Source of the DNA: Ramlibacter sp. Leaf400
GTDB lineage: Bacteria; Pseudomonadota; Gammaproteobacteria; Burkholderiales; Burkholderiaceae_C
Direction of reading: 5' to 3'
DNA length: 64,000 bases
Assembly: GCF_001424545.1 (NCBI RefSeq)
Contig: NZ_LMQL01000004.1
Location: 71,815 to 135,814 of the forward strand
The position numbers and the translations under genes are program-made. This document shows positions 50,647 to 58,931 of the stretch, one piece after another (within the stretch, counting starts at the first letter, position 1; every line of letters starts with the position of its first letter). Under the pieces are notes generated by a model. The model saw only the letters and a program-made list of their open reading frames with translations. It made no database searches and was not told where the DNA came from.

Positions 50647-51549
50647 ATGCAACTCGGGCAGCTCAAGGTGCTTTGTGCCGTCGCCGAGGCGGGAAGCATC
50701 CGTGGCGCGGCGCGCAAGCTGAACCTGTCCCAGCCCTCGGTCACCAAGAGCCTGCGTGCACTCGAGCAGGACCTGGACGTCATGCTGGTCAATCGCAGCA
50801 GCCAGGGCATCGTGCTGACCGAGGCCGGCAAGGCCGTGCTTCCCCGCGCGCGCGGAATCGAGGCCGAACTGCAGAAAGCCCGCGAGGAGGTCGACCGGCT
50901 GGCGGGCCGCGCGAGGGACTCGGTGACGGTCGGTGTCGCCTCGGCCATCGGCGCCTGGCTCATCCCCCCGGTGCTCGCGCGATACGGACGCCAGCACGCC
51001 AACACCACGGTCCGCGTCGTGGAGGGCACCCAGGAGACGCTGCTGCCCATGTTGCGGGACGGAACGCTCGACTTCGCGGTGTGCCTGCGCCTGGAGCAGG
51101 AGACGACCAGCGGCTTCAGCGTCCGCGCGCTCGCGCGGTTCCGCCTGACGGTGGTGGGGCGCAAGGGGCATCCGCTGCGGACCGCGCGCAGCTTGAAGGA
51201 GCTCCAGGCCGCGCACTGGATCATGACGCGGTCCAGGGGGCGCGGGGGCGTGCTGGAGCAGGCTTTCCAGGCGGAAGGCCTGGAGATCCCGGCCTCCGCG
51301 GCGGAGTGCGATTCGCACTCGATCAAGATCTCGACCCTCGCCCGCAGCGACGCCCTGGGCCTGGTCGGCAAGCCGATGCTGGACGAGCCGGCGGTGGCGG
51401 CGCTGCTGGAGGAGATCGTCCTGAGCAAGCCTTTCCCGCTGCTGACCGCGGGGCTCTACACGCGCAGCGACGTGCGCCTGACACCGGCGGCCCGCGAGCT
51501 GGCGGCTTCGATCGCGACCGAGTGCAAGAAGATCCTGCGCCTCAACTGA
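50647..51549 (+). CDS. LysR-family transcriptional regulator
   Basis: A 300-residue regulator: HTH MQLGQLKVLCAVAEAGSIRGAARKLNLSQPSVTKSLRALE in pattern; effector domain VTVGVASAIGAWLIPPVLARY, LDFAVCLRL, LTVVGRKGHPL. It diverges from the Bug gene at 49588 and is probably its regulator. The two LysR proteins in the window differ in sequence, so they control different modules. Confidence 0.88.
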   Translation: MQLGQLKVLCAVAEAGSIRGAARKLNLSQPSVTKSLRALEQDLDVMLVNRSSQGIVLTEAGKAVLPRARGIEAELQKAREEVDRLAGRARDSVTVGVASAIGAWLIPPVLARYGRQHANTTVRVVEGTQETLLPMLRDGTLDFAVCLRLEQETTSGFSVRALARFRLTVVGRKGHPLRTARSLKELQAAHWIMTRSRGRGGVLEQAFQAEGLEIPASAAECDSHSIKISTLARSDALGLVGKPMLDEPAVAALLEEIVLSKPFPLLTAGLYTRSDVRLTPAARELAASIATECKKILRLN

Positions 51550-51588
51550 GGCGGCCGGTCGACTGCCAGGCCCGGGCGCAGCCGGCCC

Positions 51589-51861
51589 TCAATCGAAATC
51601 GAACAGCTCGCCCAGGAAGCCTTCGCGCTTTTTCTTCTTGTAGTAGCCGCCGCTGCCGTATGGGGGCTGCGCCGAAGGGTAGGCGGGCGGGGGCTGGTGC
51701 TGCACCGGTGCGGCCATCGCCTGCGGCGTCGCCCGTTCGATGATCTTGTCCAGCTCGCCGCGATCCAGCCACACGCCGCGGCACTGCGGGCAGTAGTCGA
51801 TCTCGATGCCGCTTCGATCGGCCATCGTCAGGTTCACTGTCTTGCACACTGGGCACTGCAT
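51589..51861 (-). CDS. TFIIB-type zinc-ribbon small protein
   Basis: A 90-residue protein with two CxxC pairs, MQCPVCKTV and IDYCPQCRGVWLDRGELDKII: the zf-TFIIB/DUF pattern C-x2-C-x~18-C-x2-C followed by WLDRGEL. A Pro/Gln/Tyr-rich linker and a basic end (YYKKKKREGFLGELFDFD) follow. Zn binding expected; function unknown. Monocistronic, convergent with the LysR gene. Confidence 0.82.
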   Translation of the reverse strand: MQCPVCKTVNLTMADRSGIEIDYCPQCRGVWLDRGELDKIIERATPQAMAAPVQHQPPPAYPSAQPPYGSGGYYKKKKREGFLGELFDFD

Positions 51862-51938
51862 GGTTGAGTTCCTCGACGCATTGAAAGCGGCATCTTCCCA
51901 TCCCCGAGTGCCCGCTCACGCCGGGCGACAATCCCGCG

Positions 51939-52163
51939 ATGTCGGAACCGCTGGATCTCCTGGTCAGGACCGAGATGCCGTACGGCAAGTACAAGGGCAC
52001 CCCGATCGCGGACCTTCCGGGCAACTACCTGAACTGGCTGGCCCGCGAAGGGTTTCCTTCCGGCCAGTTGGGCCGCCTGCTCGCGCTGATGCACGAGATC
52101 GACCACAACGGGCTCAAGCACCTGCTGCAGCCCCTGCGCGGCGGCCGCCCCGGCCCGCGTTAG
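51939..52163 (+). CDS. DUF3820-family small protein
   Basis: A 74-residue protein with MPYGKYKGTPIADLPGNYLNWLA, the hallmark of the DUF3820/putative quorum-sensing-regulated virulence factor family, and a C-terminal GLKHLLQPL. Such proteins bind DNA or act near exonuclease-like folds; function unproven. The gene after it, 15 bp away, is broken. Confidence 0.78.
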   Translation: MSEPLDLLVRTEMPYGKYKGTPIADLPGNYLNWLAREGFPSGQLGRLLALMHEIDHNGLKHLLQPLRGGRPGPR

Positions 52164-52178
52164 CGCGACGAGGAGACC

Positions 52179-52286
52179 ATGACGAAGCCGAAAAGGAAGT
52201 GGGCGGGCCCGGTCTGGTCGCACGACGGGATCCTGTGCACCGGCGAGACCTACAAGGCGAAGGTGAAGCTAACGTTCGCCAAGCGC
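52179..52286 (+). pseudogene. Truncated DUF1801-family gene
   Basis: The frame starts MTKPKRKWAGPVWSHDGILCTG and runs to KVKLTFAK, matching the middle of DUF1801 (YdhG/YjbR-like) proteins, then switches to Arg/Gly-rich sequence that has no family likeness. The remainder of the domain is absent. The frame stays open by chance up to 53204. The boundary lies near 52284-52290. Confidence 0.6.
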
Positions 52287-52323
52287 TTCGCTGCCCGATC
52301 CCGCCGGAAGGAGGGCGCGCAGG

Positions 52324-52392
52324 TCAGCGGCCGAGGAGGAACCGCACCCAGGCGCTGCAAAGGAGGCACCGGGCATCGAAGACGACGATCAC
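52324..52392 (-). pseudogene. Truncated DCC-family (DUF393) thiol oxidoreductase gene
   Basis: From GTG 52392, which overlaps the GNAT stop (GTGA), the frame reads VIVVFDARCLLCSAWVRFLL and stops after 22 residues. This is the N-terminus of DCC-family proteins (D-x-x-C-x-x-C before W-V-R-F), whose usual length is ~120-140 residues. The rest is missing. Its broken end faces that of the DUF1801 gene 35-40 bp away. Confidence 0.6.
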
Positions 52393-52868
52393 GGGCTTTC
52401 TCCCCCCGCCGTCCGCAGCCACTTCTCCAGCCGGATCCCATCGACGGCCTCGCTGTACCGCCCGCGCTGGATCACGACCTCGTGGTAGCCCAGCTCGTTG
52501 TAGAAGGTGCGCGCGGCGACGTTGTCGCGCCGGGTGTCCAGGCGGATCCGCTGCGCGCCGGCGACCGCGGCCGAAGCCTCGAGCCAGCGCAGCAGGGCGC
52601 TGCCCACCCCTTTGCGCTGCCATGCCTTCGCGACGGCGAAGAGCACCAGGTAGGCGTCCGACTCCAGGTACTCCATGATGCCGAACGCGACCAGCTCGCG
52701 CTCTGCGCGGACCACGGCGACGTTGGTTTCCGGGTGGCGGATGGCCTTGAGCACGCGGGCCGGGCGCCAGCCCCAGGGCAGGCCGTGTTCGATGAGTTCG
52801 CGCGACATCGCGGCGATCTCATCGGCGTCTTCGGGCTGCGCAAGGTGGATGGGCGGATCGACGGTCAT
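52389..52868 (-). CDS. GNAT-family N-acetyltransferase
   Basis: A 159-residue acetyltransferase with the acetyl-CoA loop KAWQRKGVGSALLRWLEA and the end NVAARTFYNELGYHEV. ATG 52868 is chosen since the upstream frame has no conserved sequence. Coupled by GTGA to the truncated DCC gene. Substrate unknown. Confidence 0.85.
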   Translation of the reverse strand: MTVDPPIHLAQPEDADEIAAMSRELIEHGLPWGWRPARVLKAIRHPETNVAVVRAERELVAFGIMEYLESDAYLVLFAVAKAWQRKGVGSALLRWLEASAAVAGAQRIRLDTRRDNVAARTFYNELGYHEVVIQRGRYSEAVDGIRLEKWLRTAGGESP

Positions 52869-52946
52869 GCTGCGTTGCCCGCGAGGGCGGCGCCACGATT
52901 GTCGAGCGCAAGCGCCCCTGGCCGTGCCCGCGGCGACAATGCCCCC

Positions 52947-53204
52947 ATGGCCCAAGGGAAGCGAATTTCAGCAGACATCGCCGGCGACGCCTTGCAGTCG
53001 ATCAGGGACATGGGGGCCGCGGCCAAGCTGGCCCGGTCGACCGCGGGCGAGGGCCAGGCCGCCGCGGCCGCGCGCCTGGGCGTGCACGTGCAGACCATAG
53101 GCCGCATCGAAGCGGGCGAGCCCGGCGTGGCCATCGGGCATGTGCTGGGCCTGCTCGCGCTCTACGGCATCGGCGTCAGGCTGCAGCCGCCGGAGGGCCG
53201 CTGA
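52947..53204 (+). CDS. XRE/HipB-like HTH protein
   Basis: An 85-residue protein whose main part is a helix-turn-helix: LARSTAGEGQAAAAARLGV, HVQTIGRIEAGEPGVAIGHVLGLLALYGI. This resembles HipB-type antitoxins, but no HipA or other toxin gene is next to it; the next gene, 3 bp later, is a peptidase. It may be a stand-alone regulator. Confidence 0.7.
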   Translation: MAQGKRISADIAGDALQSIRDMGAAAKLARSTAGEGQAAAAARLGVHVQTIGRIEAGEPGVAIGHVLGLLALYGIGVRLQPPEGR

Positions 53205-53207
53205 ACC

Positions 53208-54545
53208 ATGGACAGGCTGCAGGCTGATCTCTCCGCCCCGGCGGGCACGCCCGTCGTCCACACCCTCGCCAACGGGGTGAGGCTGCTGGCCATCCCCATG
53301 CCCCACGTGCAGAGTGCCAGCGTGGGCGTGTTCCTGCGCGTGGGCTCCCGCGACGAGACGCCGGCCACCAACGGCATCAGCCACGTGCTGGAGCACATGG
53401 CGTTCAAGGGCACCACCACGCGGTCGGTGCAGGCCATCAACCTGGATGCGGAGCGGCTGGGCGCCGACGTCAATGCGTTCACCGGCAAGGACACCACCGG
53501 CTACTTCATGACCGGCCTGGGCCGGCACGCGGAGCAATTGCTGCGAATGACGGCCGACATCGTCCTGAACAGCACCTTCCCCGAGGGCGAACTGCAGCGC
53601 GAACTGGACGTGATCCGCCAGGAGGCCATCGAGTACGAGGAGGACCCGCAGGAGAGCTCCAGCGAACTGCTGGACCGCGCGGTCTGGGGCGACGATCCCA
53701 TGGGGATGCCGGTGATCGGCACGGTGAAGAACATCGAGCGCTTCACTCGGCAGGACCTCGTGCGCCACGTGCAGTCCCACTACGTGGCCGGAAAGACCGT
53801 CGTCGCCGCGGCCGGGAATTTCGACGTCCAGGCCTTCCTGGCGCTGGCCGGCGAGCTGTTCGCCGCGATGCCCGCATCGGCCGGCGATGCGGCCCTGGGG
53901 CCCGTCGTGCCGGCGAAGTACGTCGGCCAGGCGCAGGCCCGGCGCTTCACCCAGGTGTCGCAGGTGTTCCTGAACCTGGCCTACCCGCTGGCGCCCGCCA
54001 GGGCGGACGAGATGCCGCAGCAGCGCTGGCGACTGGCGGCTTCGCTGGCCGCCAACCTGTTCGGCGGCGGCATGTCCGCGCCCTTCGTGGACACGGTCCG
54101 CGAGCAGCTGGGGCTGGCCTACACGGCGCATTCGACGATGGAGAGCGGCGACGTCTGGGCCAACTTCGTGGTCCACGCGGTCACCACGCCGGACAAGCTC
54201 GACGCCCTGATGGCCGCCACCGGCGAACTGCTGCGCGCGCAGGCCAGCGCCATCGATCCCATCCAGCTGGAGCGCGCCAAGAACCAGCTGACCGTCTCGC
54301 GCGTGCGCGCCTGCGAGCGCACCTACGCCACGATGGAGCACGCCGTCGAGGAGCTCCTGGCCAGCGGGACCGTGACGCCGATGGCGGACGCGATCGCCAT
54401 GATCGACAGCATCGGGGCCGACGAGGTGCGGGCGGTCTTCGAGCGCATGCTGGGCCATCCGCTGGCCCTGGCGATCACCGGCAAGGGCGCCAGCGCGCGG
54501 TCGGCCCGGCAGCTGGCGGCGTCCTTCGCCGGCGTGGTCCGCTAG
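53208..54545 (+). CDS. M16-family zinc peptidase
   Basis: A 445-residue inverzincin-type peptidase. The HxxEH motif is at residues 59-63 (SHVLEHMAFKG), with the third ligand Glu in the RELDVIRQEAIEYEEDP region. The C-terminal half has the paired domain (SAPFVDTVREQLGLAYTAHS). No signal peptide; cytoplasmic or processing-peptidase-like. Stop shared through CTAG (54542-54545) with the convergent ABC exporter. Confidence 0.9.
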   Translation: MDRLQADLSAPAGTPVVHTLANGVRLLAIPMPHVQSASVGVFLRVGSRDETPATNGISHVLEHMAFKGTTTRSVQAINLDAERLGADVNAFTGKDTTGYFMTGLGRHAEQLLRMTADIVLNSTFPEGELQRELDVIRQEAIEYEEDPQESSSELLDRAVWGDDPMGMPVIGTVKNIERFTRQDLVRHVQSHYVAGKTVVAAAGNFDVQAFLALAGELFAAMPASAGDAALGPVVPAKYVGQAQARRFTQVSQVFLNLAYPLAPARADEMPQQRWRLAASLAANLFGGGMSAPFVDTVREQLGLAYTAHSTMESGDVWANFVVHAVTTPDKLDALMAATGELLRAQASAIDPIQLERAKNQLTVSRVRACERTYATMEHAVEELLASGTVTPMADAIAMIDSIGADEVRAVFERMLGHPLALAITGKGASARSARQLAASFAGVVR

Positions 54546-56413
54546 GCGCCGGGATCGGTGGGCGACACGGACGACAGCTCCTGCGTCGGGCCGTCCAGGT
54601 CCGCCGAAGCTTCGCCCCGGGGCTGCGGTTCCAGTGCCGGGGGCAGGGGCCTCTCGCCCACCTGCTGGCGCCACATCGCGTAGTACAGCCCCTTGAGCGC
54701 CACCAGTTCCCCGTGGGTGCCGCGCTCGACGACGCGGCCCTTCTCCAGCACGTAGATCGTGTCGGCGTGCAGCACCGTCGAGAGCCGGTGCGCGATCAGC
54801 AGCGTGATCTGCGCGCGCCGGTCGGAGATGCGGCGCACCGTCTCGGTCACGTGCCGCTCCGTCAGCGAGTCCAGCGCCGAGGTCGCCTCGTCGAAGACCA
54901 GCAGCCGCGGCTCGCGCAGCAGCGCGCGGGCGATCGACAGCCGCTGGCGTTCGCCGCCCGACAGGCGCATCCCGGCCTCCCCGACGACGGTGTCCAGCCC
55001 CTGCGGCAGGCGCTGCAGCAAAGGCCCGCACTGGGCCTGCTCCATCGCCTGCACGATCTGCCCGTCCGTGGCATCGGGGCGGACGAACAGCATGTTCTCG
55101 CGCACGGTGCCGGCGAAGAGCGTGGTTTCCTGCGTCACGTAGCCGACCTGCCGCCGCGCCTCGTTGTAGCGCAGGCGCCGGGTGCTGACGCCGTTGAAGA
55201 GGACCTCCCCGGCGGACTGGCGGTACAGCCCCAGCAGCAGCTTGACCAGCGTCGACTTGCCGGAGCCGGAGGGGCCCACGAAGGCGATGGTCTCGCCCCG
55301 TTGCGCGGCGAAGCTCACGCCGTCCAGGGCGTTCTCCTGCGCGCCGCGGTGGCGGAACACGACGTCCTCGAAGCGCAGCGACTCGATCGGCCCGATGTGG
55401 ACCGCGTCGCGCGGGCGCTGGTCGACCGGCTTGGCCATCAGCTCGGCGAAGTTGGCCATCGAGGAGCTGGCCTCGCGCCACGCCAGGATGACCGTGCCCA
55501 GCTCCTGCAGCGGCGCCAGGATGCCCACCGAGATGAACTGCATGGCGATCAGCTCGCCGGTGGTCAGCACGTCGCGGAAGATCAGCCACAGCAGCGTGAA
55601 CAGCACCGACAGCTTGAGCACGCTGAGCGTCGAGCCCTGCAGGAACGACAGCCACCGGATGCGCCGCACCTTGCGCATCTCCATCGCGAAGATCACCTCG
55701 GTCTGCGCCTCCAGCCGGCGGATCTCGCGGAAGGTCAGGCCCAGGCTCTTGATCAGGGCCACGTTGCGCAGGCTCTCGGTGATGACGCCGGCGTTGCGGG
55801 TGGTCTCCCGGTTCAGCGACCGCTGCTGCGAGCGGATCTGCCGGCTCAGCAGCCCCGACAGGCCGCCCAGGACCAGGAGGCCCACCAGGAAGACGGGCAC
55901 CAGCAGCCAGGTCTTGGTGACGGCGTACCAGAGCAGGAAGGACAGCCCCACCACCGAGGCGAACAGCACGTTGATGAAGGTGTTGATGAAGCGCTCGGTG
56001 TCGCGCCGCACGCGCAGCAGCAGCGACAGCGTCTCGCCGCTGCTGCGGTCCTCGAAGTCCTGGTAGTTCAGCCGCAGCGTCTGGCGCAGGCCGTCGTTGA
56101 AGATGCGGGTGCCGATGCGCTGCACGATCAGGCGCGTCACGTAGTCCTGCATGGTCTTGCAGGCGCGCGACGCGATCGCCACCGCCAGGGCCAGCGCCAG
56201 CAGCTTCAGGGCCCCGCCCACCAGCTCCTGGTCGCTCTTGGCGCCGCGCTGGTTGGCATAGTCGTCCACCAGCCAGCCGAAGATGATGGGATCCACGAGC
56301 GCCAGCACCTGGCTGGCCCCCGCCAGCAGCAGGGCGCCGAAGGCGAGCTTGCGCTGGTCCCGCAGGTACCGCCAGAAGACGCTGGTGCCGGACGCCTGCT
56401 TGGTGCCGGTCAT
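54542..56413 (-). CDS. ABC exporter, ABCB/MsbA-like half-transporter
   Basis: A 623-residue protein: six-helix membrane domain (~residues 30-330) followed by an ATPase with Walker A GPSGSGKST, signature LSGGERQR, Walker B LLVFDEATSALD and the switch His in LIAHRLSTV. It would dimerise and export lipid, drug or peptide. Ends with ~45 polar residues. ATG 56413 overlaps the previous small gene's stop (ATGA). Confidence 0.9.
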   Translation of the reverse strand: MTGTKQASGTSVFWRYLRDQRKLAFGALLLAGASQVLALVDPIIFGWLVDDYANQRGAKSDQELVGGALKLLALALAVAIASRACKTMQDYVTRLIVQRIGTRIFNDGLRQTLRLNYQDFEDRSSGETLSLLLRVRRDTERFINTFINVLFASVVGLSFLLWYAVTKTWLLVPVFLVGLLVLGGLSGLLSRQIRSQQRSLNRETTRNAGVITESLRNVALIKSLGLTFREIRRLEAQTEVIFAMEMRKVRRIRWLSFLQGSTLSVLKLSVLFTLLWLIFRDVLTTGELIAMQFISVGILAPLQELGTVILAWREASSSMANFAELMAKPVDQRPRDAVHIGPIESLRFEDVVFRHRGAQENALDGVSFAAQRGETIAFVGPSGSGKSTLVKLLLGLYRQSAGEVLFNGVSTRRLRYNEARRQVGYVTQETTLFAGTVRENMLFVRPDATDGQIVQAMEQAQCGPLLQRLPQGLDTVVGEAGMRLSGGERQRLSIARALLREPRLLVFDEATSALDSLTERHVTETVRRISDRRAQITLLIAHRLSTVLHADTIYVLEKGRVVERGTHGELVALKGLYYAMWRQQVGERPLPPALEPQPRGEASADLDGPTQELSSVSPTDPGA

Positions 56414-56604
56414 GGCGAGCGGTGCAGCCGGGGCGCGGAGAGCGCCTGCAGGCTTTCGGCGATGGCGGCATCGACCTCGCGCCAGCGGCCGCCCAGCCGG
56501 GCTTCGGCCATCGCTTTCTCCAGTGCGCGCAGGTCGCGCACGCTGGGGGCCACGCGGATCTGGGCGACCGCGGCGGCCGGGTTGCCGGCGCGCAGCAGCG
56601 CCAT
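56410..56604 (-). CDS. Small protein upstream of the ABC exporter
   Basis: A 64-residue, helical protein from ATG 56604 (MALLRAGNPAAAVAQI, LRALEKAMAEARLGG, EVDAAIAESLQAL). An in-frame TTG 56637 would add 11 residues. It overlaps the exporter start by 4 bp, so translation may be coupled. No family recognised. Confidence 0.5.
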   Translation of the reverse strand: MALLRAGNPAAAVAQIRVAPSVRDLRALEKAMAEARLGGRWREVDAAIAESLQALSAPRLHRSP

Positions 56605-56718
56605 GATCTTGCCGGGCCAGGGGGAGGAGGGTCTCAAGGAAGCATTCGGGAGGTGGGGGAAGGACGCATTGTCCCCGGTGCGCAGCGCGACATCCGCAGG
56701 CTGCTATCGTGCCCGGCC

Positions 56719-57114
56719 ATGCTCCCCGTCCTCGACCAGTTCTACGGCGCGTTGAAGGCGCTCTCGGCGCCCGGCCTCGCCGCCTGCGTCACGAACGACT
56801 TCGTCCTCGACTGGCAGGGCACGGACGGCATCCCGTGGGCCGGGCGCTGGCAGGGCGTCGAGGGCCTGCTGGCCTTCGTCGGAAAACTGGAGGCCTGCCT
56901 GGAGATCCAGGACGTGCAGCGCCTCCATGTCCTGGAGCAGGGCGAGGTGGCGGTGGTGGTGCTCCGGGGCCGGTGGCGCATCAAGTCGACCGGGCGCCAG
57001 GTGCAGGCGACGGCGGCCAACCTCTTCACCTTCGCGGACGGGCGCATCCGCTCGTACACCGTGCTGAACAACTCGGCCGCCTTCGCCGAGGCGCTGGCGG
57101 CCTTGCCGACCTAG
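56719..57114 (+). CDS. SnoaL/NTF2-like nuclear-transport-factor-fold protein
   Basis: A 131-residue protein with the layout of the ketosteroid-isomerase/SnoaL family: LDQFYGALKALSAPG, NDFVLDWQG, GVEGLLAFVGKLEA, RWRIKSTGRQVQA, LFTFADGRIRSYTV. The fold is used by isomerases, hydratases and binding proteins. ATG 56719 fits. Convergent with the IclR gene and sharing CTAG. Confidence 0.78.
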   Translation: MLPVLDQFYGALKALSAPGLAACVTNDFVLDWQGTDGIPWAGRWQGVEGLLAFVGKLEACLEIQDVQRLHVLEQGEVAVVVLRGRWRIKSTGRQVQATAANLFTFADGRIRSYTVLNNSAAFAEALAALPT

Positions 57115-57911
57115 GCCGGCGACTCTTCCGCGGCCCGGCGCATCAGGTCGTGGCTGATGCGAAGCATGCGTTCGCCGAGCACCGCACGGCGCGTGGGGTG
57201 CAGGCGCGACTCGCTGGCCACCAGCACGATGGCGGCCACCGGCCGGCCGCCGCGCTGCAGCAGCGGAACGCCCAGCGCCCAGTAGCCGGGCGCGACGATG
57301 CCCGGGATGATGGAATAGCCGCGCTCGCGCGTTTCGCCCACGAGCGTGCGGATGACGGGGACGGACGACTTGGGCCAGCGCTCGTCGATGTAGCGGCCGT
57401 TCGCGCGCAAGGCGGCCTCCACCTCGTCGTCGGGCAGGGCGGCCAGGATGGCCAGGCCGCCCGCGCCCACGCCCAGCGGATGCCGGTCGCCCAGCCGCAG
57501 CGCGTCCGGCGGGATGGGCATGTCGCCCGTCTCGCGCGAGATGCAGATGGCCTCGAAGCCCTGCACGACCGAGAAGAAGACCCAGTCGCCGGTCTCCAGC
57601 GCCAGCGCGCGCAGCGAGGCCGTGGCCAGCCGCTGCAGCGCGTAGCCGGGCTCGGCCGCCAGCCCGACCGCGAAGGTCTCCGGTCCCAGGCGGTAGCAGC
57701 GCGAGGCCGCGTCGTGGATGACGAAGCGCTCATCCACCAGCGCCTGGGTCAGCCGCACCGCGGTGGCCTTGTTCAGCCCCAGCCGGCGTCCGATGTCGCT
57801 GATGCGAAGACCGCCGGGCTGGTAGCGCGCCAGCAGCTTGAGGATGCTCAATCCGCGCCGCAGCGTCTGGGCGCCCGGCGTCTCGCCCGGCGCTGGACCG
57901 TCGTTGTTCAT
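57111..57911 (-). CDS. IclR-family transcriptional regulator
   Basis: A 266-residue regulator: wHTH LRRGLSILKLLARYQPGG, LRISDIGRRLGLNKATAVRLTQALV; effector domain ETGDWVFFSVVQGFEAI, GVGAGGLAILAALP, GIVAPGYWALGVP. It diverges from the SDR-TRAP operon. ATG 57911 is preferred; in-frame ATGs at 57929, 57941 and 57959 would overlap the 57934 palindrome. Confidence 0.88.
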   Translation of the reverse strand: MNNDGPAPGETPGAQTLRRGLSILKLLARYQPGGLRISDIGRRLGLNKATAVRLTQALVDERFVIHDAASRCYRLGPETFAVGLAAEPGYALQRLATASLRALALETGDWVFFSVVQGFEAICISRETGDMPIPPDALRLGDRHPLGVGAGGLAILAALPDDEVEAALRANGRYIDERWPKSSVPVIRTLVGETRERGYSIIPGIVAPGYWALGVPLLQRGGRPVAAIVLVASESRLHPTRRAVLGERMLRISHDLMRRAAEESPA

Positions 57912-57933
57912 CTCGGTGAAAACCCGCATTACG

Positions 57934-57952
57934 TGGTCCATATAGCGGACCA
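57934..57952. promoter_or_regulatory. IclR-type operator candidate 1
   Basis: TGGTCCATATAGCGGACCA, 6-bp arms TGGTCC/GGACCA around 7 bp, resembles known IclR-family sites (TTCC-N7-GGAA type). It lies 23 bp upstream of the IclR start and fits autoregulation. Confidence 0.6.
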
Positions 57953-58021
57953 ATTCCATCGGCCGATCCGCAGGTCCCCTCTTCCCTTGCAAAGGGGACC
58001 CCTGCAACATCGCGCCTCTTG

Positions 58022-58037
58022 GTTCCACATGTTGAAC
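58022..58037. promoter_or_regulatory. IclR-type operator candidate 2
   Basis: GTTCCACATGTTGAAC: a 16-bp inverted repeat with seven of eight pairs, ending 21 bp before the SDR start at 58059. With the site at 57934 it makes a two-operator divergent control region. Confidence 0.5.
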
Positions 58038-58058
58038 TAAAAAACCAGCGAGTGCACC

Positions 58059-58880
58059 ATGAACAACCCGAGGCAGCATTCCGGCCGGATTGCCGTGGTG
58101 ACGGGCGCGGCCAGCGGCATCGGCCTGCAGGTCGCGCAGGACCTGGCGCAGCAGGGCGCCATGGTCTGCATCGTCGATCGCAATGGCGCCGCGGCCGAAG
58201 AAGCGGCGCAGGCCATCGCGCAGGCCGGCGGACGGGCCGCCGCCTTCGTGGTGGACCTGGCCGACATGGAAGCGGTCCAGGCCATGCTGGGGCGCCTGGG
58301 CCGGCAGTTCCCCGCCATCGACATCCTGGTGAACAACGCCGGCATCGTCTCCACGCAGCCGGCCCTGGACGTGGGGCTGCCCCAGTGGAACGCCACGCTC
58401 GCGGTCAACCTCACCGCGCCCATGGTCCTCACCCAGCACGTGCTGCCCGGCATGCGGGCCAAGGGCTGGGGCCGCATCGTCAACGTCTCGTCCATCAGCG
58501 GCGTGCGCGCCGGCACCGGCCGGCTGGCGTACGGCACCTCCAAGGCGGCGCTCATCGCCATGACGGGCCAGTTCGCCATCGAGTCGGCCGAGTGGGGCGT
58601 CACCGTGAACGCGATCGCGCCCGGCTTCGTCGACACGCCGATGATCCGCACGCTGCACGGCAGCTCCCGGCAGTCCACCTACATGGACGTGTGCCCGATG
58701 AACCGCTTCTGCTCGGCCGAAGAGGTCGCGAGCGCGGTGCTCTTCTTCGCCTCCGACCAGGCCAGCTTCATCACCGGCCAGACGCTGGGCGTCGACGGCG
58801 GCTACCTGGCCAGCGGCCTCTTCATGCGCAACCTGTTCGACATCCCCGCCGCCACGCCGGCGCGGGCGCCGGCCGCCTGA
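58059..58880 (+). CDS. SDR-family NAD(P)-dependent oxidoreductase
   Basis: A 273-residue classical short-chain dehydrogenase: AVVTGAASGIGLQVAQ, NNAGIVSTQ, IVNVSSISG with YGTSKAAL (catalytic Ser/Tyr/Lys), GQTLGVDGGYLA. First gene of an operon with a TRAP transporter and ThDP dehydrogenase subunits. Likely oxidises or reduces the imported hydroxyacid or its product. Confidence 0.88.
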   Translation: MNNPRQHSGRIAVVTGAASGIGLQVAQDLAQQGAMVCIVDRNGAAAEEAAQAIAQAGGRAAAFVVDLADMEAVQAMLGRLGRQFPAIDILVNNAGIVSTQPALDVGLPQWNATLAVNLTAPMVLTQHVLPGMRAKGWGRIVNVSSISGVRAGTGRLAYGTSKAALIAMTGQFAIESAEWGVTVNAIAPGFVDTPMIRTLHGSSRQSTYMDVCPMNRFCSAEEVASAVLFFASDQASFITGQTLGVDGGYLASGLFMRNLFDIPAATPARAPAA

Positions 58881-58931
58881 GTCGGCAGTACGCGCTTTCC
58901 TAAACTGCACCCACAACCAAGGAGACAGACG

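Noticed and set aside
52179..53204. Single 341-codon protein joining DUF1801-like start and XRE-like end
   Set aside because: The middle is Arg/Gly/Pro-rich shadow sequence opposite the GNAT gene; the ends belong to two different families with separate starts.
52947..53204. Toxin-antitoxin (HipBA) system
   Set aside because: Only the HipB-like HTH is present; the next gene is an M16 peptidase, not a HipA kinase.
52968..56471. 1167-codon minus-strand open frame
   Set aside because: Runs opposite the M16 peptidase and in a shifted frame of the ABC exporter; composition is typical of shadow frames and the true genes have clear motifs.
57911..57959. Longer starts for the IclR protein
   Set aside because: They would place the TGGTCC-N7-GGACCA palindrome within the coding sequence, and the added residues are not part of the HTH.
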